A DNA stretch of 64,000 bases from Bacteroidota bacterium (GTDB lineage: Bacteria; Bacteroidota; Bacteroidia; Bacteroidales; UBA12481), in contig JABHCC010000032.1 in NCBI GenBank assembly GCA_018669475.1, positions 70,058 through 134,057 on the forward strand. The letters run 5' to 3'. A program made the position numbers and the translations under genes. The notes beneath the pieces were generated by a model. The model searched no databases, was not told the origin of the DNA, and was given only the letters and a program-made list of their open reading frames with translations. Of the stretch, positions 38,908 through 46,408 are shown in pieces (position 1 is the stretch's first letter; the number at the start of each line of letters is the position of its first letter).

Positions 38908-39480
38908 ATGCAAATCGGATTATTTTTTGGATCTTTTAATCCCATCCATTTCGGTCATCTGGCGATTGCAAATTATTTGGTTGAATTCAGTGAGTTGGAG
39001 CAGGTATGGTTTGTTGTGAGTCCACATAATCCGTTTAAGAACAAGTCCCATTTACTGGGAGAGTACCATCGTCTTGAATTAGTAAACCGGGCTATTGATG
39101 ATGATCAGAGATTCAGAGCCAGTTCGATCGAATTTAATTTACCTAAACCATCCTATACCATTGACACAATTACCTATTTGAAGGAGCAGTATCCGATGCA
39201 TGATTTCAGAATGATTATGGGAATGGATCAGCTAGCTAGTTTTCACAAATGGAAAAACTCAGATGAGCTTAGAGAGCAAATTGGATTTCAGGTTTATCCC
39301 AGACCAGGCTGTGACAGACACGAATTACTTGACACACCTGAATTTGAATTAGTTGAGGCTCCATTGATGGAGATATCCTCTAGTTTCATTCGACACTCCA
39401 TCCGGGAGGGAAAAAATATTAGTTATTTCCTCCACCCTGCCGTATGGAAATACATCTCGGAAATGGGTTTTTATTCTTAA
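38908..39480 (+). CDS. nadD: Nicotinate-nucleotide adenylyltransferase
   Basis: NadD joins nicotinate mononucleotide with ATP to give deamido-NAD. The 190-residue protein from MQIGLFFGSFNPIHFGHLAI has the nucleotidyltransferase GSFNPIHFGH motif at the N terminus and the C-terminal ISSSFIRHSIREG motif that binds the ATP phosphates. An in-frame ATG at 38881 lies inside gmk and would add residues not usual for the family, so I use 38908. It ends the tnaA-yicC-gmk-nadD run and converges on the VOC gene. Confidence 0.93.
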   Translation: MQIGLFFGSFNPIHFGHLAIANYLVEFSELEQVWFVVSPHNPFKNKSHLLGEYHRLELVNRAIDDDQRFRASSIEFNLPKPSYTIDTITYLKEQYPMHDFRMIMGMDQLASFHKWKNSDELREQIGFQVYPRPGCDRHELLDTPEFELVEAPLMEISSSFIRHSIREGKNISYFLHPAVWKYISEMGFYS

Positions 39481-39486
39481 GACTGC

Positions 39487-40560
39487 CTATCCTTTAAAAC
39501 GGTTATGCCTCATAGTCTTTAGCAGCCAATCAGGCAGACTTTTTTGAGGATCTCTTTTTCGCAGGTTGATATACCATCCCATCTTTTTGATAATCGGGAT
39601 CCTGTGTGTTTCAACAAATTCAATCAGGGTACCATCAGGATCTTCAATATATGAGAAATGACCGGCAGCTTCACCCATATCAAAAGTATCAATATGTTTT
39701 TGGGTACTGTCGACAGTGAAAGGGAAGCCTTTTTCTTTACATTCCTCTTTCAAAGCAGTCATTCCCTGAATGTCAAAACATAGGTGAATAAAGCCCAAAT
39801 CACCCCAAAAACGATTCTTGAAGATGAACTCTGGTTTTCGGTTTTTTACTTCAATCAATTCAATTTGGGTATCACCGAACATGCGACTGAATCCACCTTT
39901 TCTTTTCTGATGATGTGTTAGCAATACTCGTCTCATTGTGGAATCAGAACCAGGAACTCCCTGCATATCAGAAAACTTTCCTTCTTCGTCAAAAAGCACT
40001 TTATCGTATCCAAGTATGCCAGAGTAAACTTTTCTGGCTCTTTCAATATTGCTCACTCCAATTATGGCACCTGCAGTTCCTCCGCCGTGTTTTTTATCGT
40101 CGTAAAACCAAGAGTTACCTTCCACTACTTCAAAAACATTATTGAACGGATCTTTGACATAAAAGTGTCTGACTCCATTTGGTGCAGTGCTTATATCACC
40201 TAATATCTCTGCTCCCTGACTTTTTAGTTCATTGTAGCTTATTTCGATATTTCTGGATTTGATTTTTGCTGCAAATATTCCAAGATCTCCTGCCTGAACC
40301 TGAAAACTTGGTGCTATTGGATTTCTGCCTTTGTATTGCCAAATCTCAAAACCACCTCCCCCTTGAATATTAATAGCCAGAGCTGCGTGACGCTCTCTCG
40401 GCTCTCCACCTGTATACTGAAGCATCAACTCTGCGGTTGCTTCATCCTCAAAAACTCTCACATCCATACCAAAATGGTTCTTATACCATTTCCAGGCATC
40501 AAACAGGTTATTAACTCCTATACCTATCTGCTGAATTCCTGTTATTTCCTTCCCCTGCAT
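39487..40560 (-). CDS. Two-domain VOC (glyoxalase/dioxygenase fold) protein
   Basis: The 357-residue protein has two VOC modules, about residues 5-150 and 160-320. The first ends in HFYVKDPFNNVFEVVE and the second in HFSYIEDPDGTLIEFVE, both typical metal-site Glu strands; HLCFDI in the second supplies a His. In the first module the usual leading His seems to be Gln (GIQQIGIGV). The arrangement resembles ring-cleavage dioxygenases and 4-hydroxyphenylpyruvate dioxygenase, but I cannot assign the substrate. TATCTTTG on the minus strand (plus 40595-40602) is a likely -7 box. Confidence 0.8.
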   Translation of the reverse strand: MQGKEITGIQQIGIGVNNLFDAWKWYKNHFGMDVRVFEDEATAELMLQYTGGEPRERHAALAINIQGGGGFEIWQYKGRNPIAPSFQVQAGDLGIFAAKIKSRNIEISYNELKSQGAEILGDISTAPNGVRHFYVKDPFNNVFEVVEGNSWFYDDKKHGGGTAGAIIGVSNIERARKVYSGILGYDKVLFDEEGKFSDMQGVPGSDSTMRRVLLTHHQKRKGGFSRMFGDTQIELIEVKNRKPEFIFKNRFWGDLGFIHLCFDIQGMTALKEECKEKGFPFTVDSTQKHIDTFDMGEAAGHFSYIEDPDGTLIEFVETHRIPIIKKMGWYINLRKRDPQKSLPDWLLKTMRHNRFKG

Positions 40561-40690
40561 ACTAATTTGTGTTGACTTTGTAAAATTACGGCCTCAAAGA
40601 TAAGAAGTTAACTGTTCTTCAGCTTAAAAGTTTTCCATAATTGTCAAATTCTTACCCGCCAAAGTAGTATTTTGGCAAAAAAATGAAGAT

Positions 40691-41503
40691 ATGGAGCAAT
40701 TCAGGGATAAAGTAGTATGGATTACAGGTGCATCTGCTGGTATTGGAGAGGCCTTTGCTATGGCTGCAGCAAAACAGGGGGCAAAACTCATTTTGTCAGC
40801 CCGACGAGTTAATGAATTGGAACGAGTAGCTAAAAATTGCGATTTACCAGCTGAGAGTTTCCTGATTCTTCCCATGGATATGACAGAAAGTGCTGAATAT
40901 GCTGCGATGGCCAAAAAAGTCTTCCTTCGTTTTGGATCAATTGATTACTTATTTAACAATGCTGGTGTTAGCTCACGTGCTCTGGCACTGGAAACTCCTA
41001 TAGACGTAGATGTACGTATAATGAACATCAATTACTTCGGTTCGATTGCCCTTTCAAAGGCTGTTCTCCCATATATGATAAAGCAAAACTCGGGACATTT
41101 GATTATTACATCTTCAGTGTCAGGACGTTTTTCTACCCCGATGCGCTCGGCTTATGCAGCTTCAAAACATGCTTTGCACGGATTTTATAATGCTCTTCGG
41201 GCCGAAGTATACAATAATAATATTGGAGTAACAATCCTGTGTCCGGGTTACATACGTACAGACATATCTGTAAATGCCCTCACTGCGTCGGGTCAGAAGT
41301 TCAATAAAATGTCAATAAAACAGGCCAATGGAATGGACCCTGAGGTGTTTACCAGAAAAGTTTTTCGGGCTGTTAAAAAGAGACGCCAACAAGCACTATT
41401 CGGAGGAACAGAGCTCATGGGCGTCTATTTAAGTAAGTTTGCGCCGGGTTTGTTAACCCGCATATTGAGAAAAATGCAGGATAAAGATTCTTTTACTCAA
41501 TAG
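40691..41503 (+). CDS. Short-chain dehydrogenase/reductase (SDR)
   Basis: The 270-residue classical SDR has the NAD(P) motif TGASAGIGEA near residues 13-20, NNAGVSS, and the catalytic Ser-Tyr-Lys in SSVSGRF and YAASKHAL. Downstream PGYIRTDIS is the usual Pro-Gly segment. The C-terminal tail (RILRKMQDKDSF) resembles the DhrS7-like membrane-associated group. The substrate is unknown. The short divergent gap holds GCCAAA...TTTGGC (about 40657-40676), which could be an operator. Its 3' end overlaps the convergent oxidoreductase gamma subunit by 11 bases. Confidence 0.9.
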   Translation: MEQFRDKVVWITGASAGIGEAFAMAAAKQGAKLILSARRVNELERVAKNCDLPAESFLILPMDMTESAEYAAMAKKVFLRFGSIDYLFNNAGVSSRALALETPIDVDVRIMNINYFGSIALSKAVLPYMIKQNSGHLIITSSVSGRFSTPMRSAYAASKHALHGFYNALRAEVYNNNIGVTILCPGYIRTDISVNALTASGQKFNKMSIKQANGMDPEVFTRKVFRAVKKRRQQALFGGTELMGVYLSKFAPGLLTRILRKMQDKDSFTQ

Positions 41504-42038
41504 TTTGAATAATCTCCTGACCTCTTAGAATTGCTTTTTCATTTGCCGGTAAAAGATCATGATACCTTTCGGGTAGTGATTTCTTCAATCCCAGCATTAC
41601 ATTGTCAAGCTTAACAACTGGTTTCTCTTTCAGATAACCACCTAGCACAATCATGTTGAATATTTTTGTGTTCCCCAATTTTGCTGCTTCTGCTGCTGCA
41701 TCTACCCGACAGATTTTTATATCCTTCCTACTTGGATGATTGCTTATGCCATTACCATCATATATCAGGAGTCCGCCAGGCTTCACTGCTTCTTCGAATT
41801 TATCCATTGACTGCTGATTAAGAATAATAGCAGTATCATAAACTCTTAATATTGGACTACTTATCCGGTTATCACTAAGAATAACTGTCACATTCGCTGT
41901 TCCTCCACGCATCTCTGGTCCATAAGAAGGAAACCAGCTTACTTCCTGATCCTGCATGATTCCTGAATAGGCAAGAATTTTACCCATAGACAAGACCCCC
42001 TGTCCTCCAAAACCTGCAATGATTATTTCTTCTGTCAT
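41493..42038 (-). CDS. 2-oxoacid:ferredoxin oxidoreductase, gamma subunit
   Basis: The 181-residue protein starts with the family motif IIAGFGGQGVLSMGKILAYS and contains the SYGPEMRGGTANVTV segment, typical of the gamma domain of pyruvate/2-oxoglutarate/2-oxoisovalerate:ferredoxin oxidoreductases. It forms a cytoplasmic complex with the alpha, beta and ferredoxin-like subunits encoded just upstream. It is the last gene of the operon, 11 bases after the beta gene. KorC or VorC would be equally fitting names; the sequence does not settle which 2-oxoacid is used. Confidence 0.92.
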   Translation of the reverse strand: MTEEIIIAGFGGQGVLSMGKILAYSGIMQDQEVSWFPSYGPEMRGGTANVTVILSDNRISSPILRVYDTAIILNQQSMDKFEEAVKPGGLLIYDGNGISNHPSRKDIKICRVDAAAEAAKLGNTKIFNMIVLGGYLKEKPVVKLDNVMLGLKKSLPERYHDLLPANEKAILRGQEIIQTIE

Positions 42039-42049
42039 GCTGATTTAAG

Positions 42050-42829
42050 TTATTCGTTTATGATTTTTCCATCTACTTTAATATCCCCTAATGGATAATA
42101 GGGGAACATATTGTCCTCCATCCAGATATTGGATTGATTGGGTGTCATCTTCCATCCAGAATTACAATTCGAGACAATTTCCACAAAGCTTAATCCCTTT
42201 TTATTTTTCTGAATATCGAAAGCCTTAAAAATTGCCTTTTTTGTTCGTCTCACATATCGGGGAGTATGAACAGCCTGTCGGGTAACATAATGAACACCGG
42301 GCAGGTTGGCAATCAGTTCAGTAATTTTTATCGGATTACCCATACTTTCCAGGTCCCGTCCGTATGGGCTGGTTGTTGTACGCATGCCCTCAAGAGTAGT
42401 AGGAGCCATCTGGCCACCTGTCATTCCATAGATTCCGTTGTTGATAAACAGGATAGTAATATTCTCTCCCCGATTGCATGCATGAATGGTTTCAGCCGTA
42501 CCTATTGCAGCCAAATCTCCATCACCCTGATAAGTAAAAACAAACTTATCGGGCCAACAGCGCTTAATACCTGTTGCTACAGCAGGTGCCCGTCCATGAG
42601 CTGCACCCTGCATATCAATATTCATGAAATCATAGGCTAATACTGAACAACCAACAGGAGCTACACCAATAGTATCAGCTCGAACACCCATTTCATCAAT
42701 CACCTCCATGAGAATTCGGTGAGCGGTACCATGGCCACAACCCGGACAGTAAGACAGAACCTTATCGGTCATGTGATCTGTCTTCTTGTACACCAGGTTT
42801 TCAGGCTTAATTATATCTTTTATATCCAT
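42050..42829 (-). CDS. 2-oxoacid:ferredoxin oxidoreductase, beta subunit (TPP-binding)
   Basis: The 259-residue protein carries the thiamine diphosphate-binding region: YCPGCGHGTAH with the cluster-side cysteines, VFTYQGDGDLAAIGTAE (the GDG motif) and NNGIYGMTGGQMAPTT. It decarboxylates the 2-oxoacid and passes electrons to the iron-sulfur subunit. It directly adjoins the alpha gene: the alpha stop and beta start share position 42829. The set suits a four-subunit 2-oxoisovalerate (VOR) or 2-oxoglutarate (KOR) enzyme. Confidence 0.94.
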   Translation of the reverse strand: MDIKDIIKPENLVYKKTDHMTDKVLSYCPGCGHGTAHRILMEVIDEMGVRADTIGVAPVGCSVLAYDFMNIDMQGAAHGRAPAVATGIKRCWPDKFVFTYQGDGDLAAIGTAETIHACNRGENITILFINNGIYGMTGGQMAPTTLEGMRTTTSPYGRDLESMGNPIKITELIANLPGVHYVTRQAVHTPRYVRRTKKAIFKAFDIQKNKKGLSFVEIVSNCNSGWKMTPNQSNIWMEDNMFPYYPLGDIKVDGKIINE

Positions 42830-43902
42830 TACTTACCTCCGATTATTTTATTTTCAAGTGCCAGTAATACCTCCTCCGGGGTTGGAATCATGCCTCCCAT
42901 CCGGCCAAAATGTTCTGCTTTGATGTTACACTCTGTAGCCAGCTTAACATCTTCTATCATTTGACCAGCACTTTGTTCAACTGCTAAAATTCCCTTCACT
43001 TTGGCTGCTGCTGCTTTTAATTCTTTCATTGGATAGGGCCACAGGGTAATAGGCCTGAATAATCCCACTTTAATTCCCTTTGCTCGACCCAATTCGATAG
43101 CTTTCTGACAGATCCTTGCACTGGAACCATAAGCTACAAACAAATATTCAGCATCATCACTATCAAAGGTTTCATATCTTACTTCATTGTCAGCTACCTC
43201 CTGATATTTCTTTTGCAAATGAATATTGTGCTGCTCCTGGCGGCTGGAGTCCAAATCAAGTGAGGTGATGACATTTTGAGCCCTGTCAGGAGTTTTACCA
43301 GTTGTCGCCCAACTTTGATCAAATTCGGTGATTCGAGCTTGCTGCTCACTCAATTCAACCTTTTCCATCATTTGCCCGATCAAGCCATCTGTCTGAATCA
43401 TTACCGGGGTACGATATTTAAAAGCCAGTTCAAATCCAAGACCTGCAAAATCAAACATCTCCTGTACAGAAGCAGGTGCAAGAGCAATTAATCTGTAATC
43501 ACCATGGCCCCCACCTTTAGTGGTTTGAAAATAGTCGGCCTGTGAGGGTTGGATGGTTCCTAATCCGGGACCACCCCTTACCACATTAACAAGTATGCAT
43601 GGTAGTTCGGCACCAGCCATATAAGAGATACCTTCCTGCATCAGGGATATACCAGGGCTCGATGATGAAGTCATCACTCTTTTACCAGTTCCTGCTGCAC
43701 CATACAGCATATTGATTGATGCCACTTCACTCTCAGCCTGTAAAACCACCATACCTGTTCTTTCATGTGGTTTTTCTAACATCAGATATTCCATAACCTC
43801 TGATTGGGGAGTAATGGGATATCCAAAGTAGGCATCAGCTCCGGCACGGATGGCTCCTTCGGCAACAGCTTCGTTGCCTTTCATGAGTCTAATTTCTTTC
43901 AT
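42829..43902 (-). CDS. 2-oxoacid:ferredoxin oxidoreductase, alpha subunit (VorB/KorA-like)
   Basis: The 357-residue protein has the pyrimidine-binding and hinge domains of the alpha subunit: KGNEAVAEGAIRAGADAYFG, GYPITPQSEVMEYL and the domain II segment FVAYGSSARICQKAI. The GYPITPQSE motif contacts CoA and 2-oxoacid. Most annotated homologues in Bacteroidota are called 3-methyl-2-oxobutanoate dehydrogenase VorB, so branched-chain 2-oxoacids are the likeliest substrates, but this is by family custom only. It follows the ferredoxin-like gene after 19 bases. Confidence 0.93.
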   Translation of the reverse strand: MKEIRLMKGNEAVAEGAIRAGADAYFGYPITPQSEVMEYLMLEKPHERTGMVVLQAESEVASINMLYGAAGTGKRVMTSSSSPGISLMQEGISYMAGAELPCILVNVVRGGPGLGTIQPSQADYFQTTKGGGHGDYRLIALAPASVQEMFDFAGLGFELAFKYRTPVMIQTDGLIGQMMEKVELSEQQARITEFDQSWATTGKTPDRAQNVITSLDLDSSRQEQHNIHLQKKYQEVADNEVRYETFDSDDAEYLFVAYGSSARICQKAIELGRAKGIKVGLFRPITLWPYPMKELKAAAAKVKGILAVEQSAGQMIEDVKLATECNIKAEHFGRMGGMIPTPEEVLLALENKIIGGK

Positions 43903-43921
43903 TTTTCTATGCCTTTCTTAT

Positions 43922-44152
43922 CTAAGCTTCCTTTTTCATTTTATAAACTGTAATTACACCATCAGGGCAAACAATTGCACAATTGGCGCAACCTGTACAG
44001 GATTCAGGAGTTTCCATATAGGCTATATGATACCCCTTGCTATTAACTCTATCAGTCATTCCAATGACCTGAGTAGGACATGCAACCACGCAAACTTCGC
44101 ATCCTTTACAATGCTCCTCGTCAACAACAATTGCACCTATTACTTTTGCCAT
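43922..44152 (-). CDS. Ferredoxin-like delta subunit, 2x[4Fe-4S]
   Basis: The 76-residue protein has two CxxCxxCxxxC motifs (CKGCEVCVVACP and CTGCANCAIVCP), giving two [4Fe-4S] clusters. It is the first gene of the oxidoreductase operon and is the electron-transfer subunit that passes electrons from the TPP site to free ferredoxin or flavodoxin. A flavodoxin gene lies 1.4 kb away. Confidence 0.95.
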   Translation of the reverse strand: MAKVIGAIVVDEEHCKGCEVCVVACPTQVIGMTDRVNSKGYHIAYMETPESCTGCANCAIVCPDGVITVYKMKKEA

Positions 44153-44224
44153 AATTCATTTTTTTCAATAAAGGTTCTAATATATACTTTTCTGCCAGAG
44201 TAATACCTGATAAACCACAGGATT

Positions 44225-45550
44225 CTATTTCTGAGCTAGCTGATGATTTTTACTAAACTGCTTCAAACGATTCTCCAAATCACTATACTGGGATGGATGG
44301 ATTTGAGAAACACATGCTCTCAGGCCCTCTGTGCGTTTACTACCTGTGATATTAAGACTGATGGCGCTTATCCCGTAATACAATAGTTTCTCCAATAATT
44401 CATCACCATTCAATCCAGGATATGAGAATGTAAAATAAAAGCCATCGGCTATTGGCTCATCAATGTCAGTATCATATACAATATTAAACCCGCTTGAGGT
44501 AAAAAGTTTCTTTATTACCTTAGCCCGTCGGCCATATTCCTGAACATTTTCTACGAAATTAAACTGGCCATCGTTTGCGGCCTTAAGCATGGCGGCTAAT
44601 CCAAATTGAGCTGAATGATTTACTCCGGAAGAAAGACTATATAAAGCCCCGAAAATCATCGAATAGCCAAAATAGGTTGAGGAATAGTAACGGGCAAGGT
44701 CAGGATAATTTCTACTGAAGAGCTTATCAGAAATAACTATTGAACCTACTCGTTCACCTGCAAAACTAAATGCCTTGGAACTGGATATCAGCATCATCCA
44801 ATTATCAGTATAATTTGCTACAGTAGGTTGATAAGGTGGTACCCCGGGTTGAGAATAGTCTTTTCTGAAATCCATTCCGAAATAGGCCAGATCTTCAATA
44901 ACTATCGCGTCGTACTTTGTAGCCAGTTTTCCAATAGTCTCTAGTTCCTGATCAGTAAAACAAATCCAGGATGGATTATTTGGATTTGAATAAAGAATGG
45001 TAGAGACTGTTCCTGACTCCAGAAATGATTCAAGCTTCGGGCCCAGCTTTTCTCCACGGTAGTCATACACATCAAATGATTCAAATTCATGCCCCAAAAC
45101 ACGGCATTGCTGCTTCTGAACCGGAAAACCAGGGTCAATAAAAAGTGTCCCAAATTTCTTAGCATCTGATCGGTTAGCAACCATAAATGCTGCCATAGCT
45201 CCTTGCATTGATCCAACACTTGGGATACAGCCCTGTTCGTCAACATCAATATTGATAAACAACTTTACAAAACGCTTTACCTCCCTCTTTAATTCAGGAA
45301 CCCCGTCAATCATTGGGTATTTAGATGACACACCTCTTTTCAAAGCAGCTATCTCTGCTTCAATTCCAATATCAGGAGGTTCCAGGCCCGGCACACCCAT
45401 TTCCATACGAACGAATTTATCTCCTGTGCGTCGTTCAATTTCATTAACAAGACGAACTAATTCCCTGATTGAGGCTCTTCCAACATTGGGTAATTTAGAT
45501 AGAGCGATCTGCTCCCCAACAATCTTGTGATCAATAGGAGTATTTTCCAT
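44225..45550 (-). CDS. Class I/II PLP-dependent aminotransferase
   Basis: The 441-residue fold-type I enzyme has MEMGVPGLEPPDIG, GSMQGAMAAF, ILYSNPNNPSW, VIEDLAYFGMDF and the PLP-lysine segment SSSKAFSFAGERVG. The C-terminal domain has an Arg in EGLRACVSQ that would bind the substrate carboxylate. Lying between the 2-oxoacid oxidoreductase operon and the flavodoxin gene, all on the same strand, it plausibly produces the 2-oxoacids that the oxidoreductase consumes. The amino donor is unknown. A terminator after flavodoxin separates it from the latter, so it probably has its own promoter. Confidence 0.9.
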   Translation of the reverse strand: MENTPIDHKIVGEQIALSKLPNVGRASIRELVRLVNEIERRTGDKFVRMEMGVPGLEPPDIGIEAEIAALKRGVSSKYPMIDGVPELKREVKRFVKLFINIDVDEQGCIPSVGSMQGAMAAFMVANRSDAKKFGTLFIDPGFPVQKQQCRVLGHEFESFDVYDYRGEKLGPKLESFLESGTVSTILYSNPNNPSWICFTDQELETIGKLATKYDAIVIEDLAYFGMDFRKDYSQPGVPPYQPTVANYTDNWMMLISSSKAFSFAGERVGSIVISDKLFSRNYPDLARYYSSTYFGYSMIFGALYSLSSGVNHSAQFGLAAMLKAANDGQFNFVENVQEYGRRAKVIKKLFTSSGFNIVYDTDIDEPIADGFYFTFSYPGLNGDELLEKLLYYGISAISLNITGSKRTEGLRACVSQIHPSQYSDLENRLKQFSKNHQLAQK

Positions 45551-45566
45551 GATGATAAATTAAAAC

Positions 45567-45593
45567 AAAAAACGGCAACCCAGGTCACCGTTT
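45567..45593 (-). terminator. Intrinsic terminator downstream of flavodoxin
   Basis: AAAACGG (45567-45573 region) pairs with CCGTTTT (45587-45593). On the minus strand it starts seven bases after the flavodoxin stop and is followed by a T-rich tract. Confidence 0.7.
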
Positions 45594-45599
45594 TACTTA

Positions 45600-46130
45600 T
45601 TATGATTGAGCATTAAACTCTTTGCTAAGTTGGCTCACCCAATTGGTAATTCGCTGGGAACTTTTGTTCGCTTCAAAATCTTCATCAATTGGTAAACCAA
45701 GAAAATAATCACCTCTTTGAGCTTTTGAGTGCTCAAATATATATTCATCCACAGGTGTAAAACCAATTAGTTTAGCTCCGGCAGCTTCCAGCTTTTCTGC
45801 AAGTACACCAATATCATCAACAAAATGATGGGCATAACTAACATGATCACCCAAACCAAAAATCGCACAGACTGCCCCCTTTATCTGTAGTTGGGGCAAT
45901 TGAGCCATAAAAAGATCCCAATGATTTTCTTTAGGTGCATCACGCCATGTATGAGTCCCTAGAGTTGGGCCACCAAAGATTATGCAATCAAATGCCCCAA
46001 AATCAACTTGAGCACCATCTTGCACTGGAACAATAGTGACATTAGAATCACTAAAACTATCAGCCACCTGCTTGGTGACTTTTTCGGTATTACCACCGAG
46101 CGGGCCGTAAATAATTGCTATTTTATTCAT
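45600..46130 (-). CDS. Flavodoxin
   Basis: The 176-residue FMN protein starts at ATG 46130 (MNKIAIIYGPLGGNTEKVTK). The phosphate loop GPLGGNTEKV is a variant of the usual T/SxTGNT. Loop segments FGGPTLGTHTW and GLGDHVSYAHHFVD bracket the flavin ring, as in long-chain flavodoxins, and the length fits. It carries low-potential electrons, probably from the nearby 2-oxoacid oxidoreductase. The frame extends 17 codons upstream, but that part is the repeated element. The start codon itself lies in the terminal CGGATGAA of the element. Confidence 0.93.
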   Translation of the reverse strand: MNKIAIIYGPLGGNTEKVTKQVADSFSDSNVTIVPVQDGAQVDFGAFDCIIFGGPTLGTHTWRDAPKENHWDLFMAQLPQLQIKGAVCAIFGLGDHVSYAHHFVDDIGVLAEKLEAAGAKLIGFTPVDEYIFEHSKAQRGDYFLGLPIDEDFEANKSSQRITNWVSQLSKEFNAQS

Positions 46131-46131
46131 C

Positions 46132-46231
46132 CGTGTATATTTATTTTTATTTGCCGGATGGAGCTCGCACAACAAAAACAATCATCCGCGTGTGTGTTAA
46201 AAAATTTTCTTTTTGTCATGCTCGGTTCATC
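46132..46231 (-). repeat. 100-base start-codon element, copy at flavodoxin
   Basis: Read on the minus strand this unit is nearly identical to the pheT copy, including GCATGACAAAA, the internal CGGATG, TTTTGTTGTGC, CATCCG and the final CGGATGAA, which provides the flavodoxin ATG at 46130. It is preceded by a diverged copy at 46232-46344. Confidence 0.9.
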
Positions 46232-46344
46232 CTTAATTATTTAAATTATTTATTCCCTTTTGAATTGGGAAAGCTCACATCACTAAAATAATCATCGCCG
46301 CTTGTATCAAGATGGCTTTGTTTTTTGTCATGCTCTTTTATTCG
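46232..46344 (-). repeat. Diverged second copy of the start-codon element
   Basis: On the minus strand this 113-base stretch keeps GAGCATGACAAAA, GATGATTATTTT, GTGATGTGAGCT and the terminal AAGGATGAA, in the same order and with similar spacing as the intact unit, but most other positions differ. The CATCCG/CGGATG pair is replaced by another inverted pair, TTCCC/GGGAA. Confidence 0.75.
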
Positions 46345-46366
46345 CTTTTTGGTTCTCGAATTTAAA

Positions 46367-46374
46367 CAAAGTTA
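46367..46374 (-). promoter_or_regulatory. Probable -7 box for flavodoxin
   Basis: TAACTTTG on the minus strand matches the -7 consensus. No TTTG at the standard spacing was found. If used, the mRNA leader would be about 230 bases and would include both element copies. Confidence 0.45.
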
Positions 46375-46408
46375 AAATTTTCCCCTGTCAATAAAACACC
46401 TTCAGACA

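Noticed and set aside
40657-40676. Operator GCCAAA...TTTGGC in the VOC/SDR gap
   Set aside because: Six-base arms are short and occur often in AT-rich DNA; I mention it with the SDR gene but do not list it as a site.
46131-46181. A 17-residue N-terminal extension of flavodoxin
   Set aside because: It is the same element-derived sequence; flavodoxins begin at the strand MNKIAIIYG.
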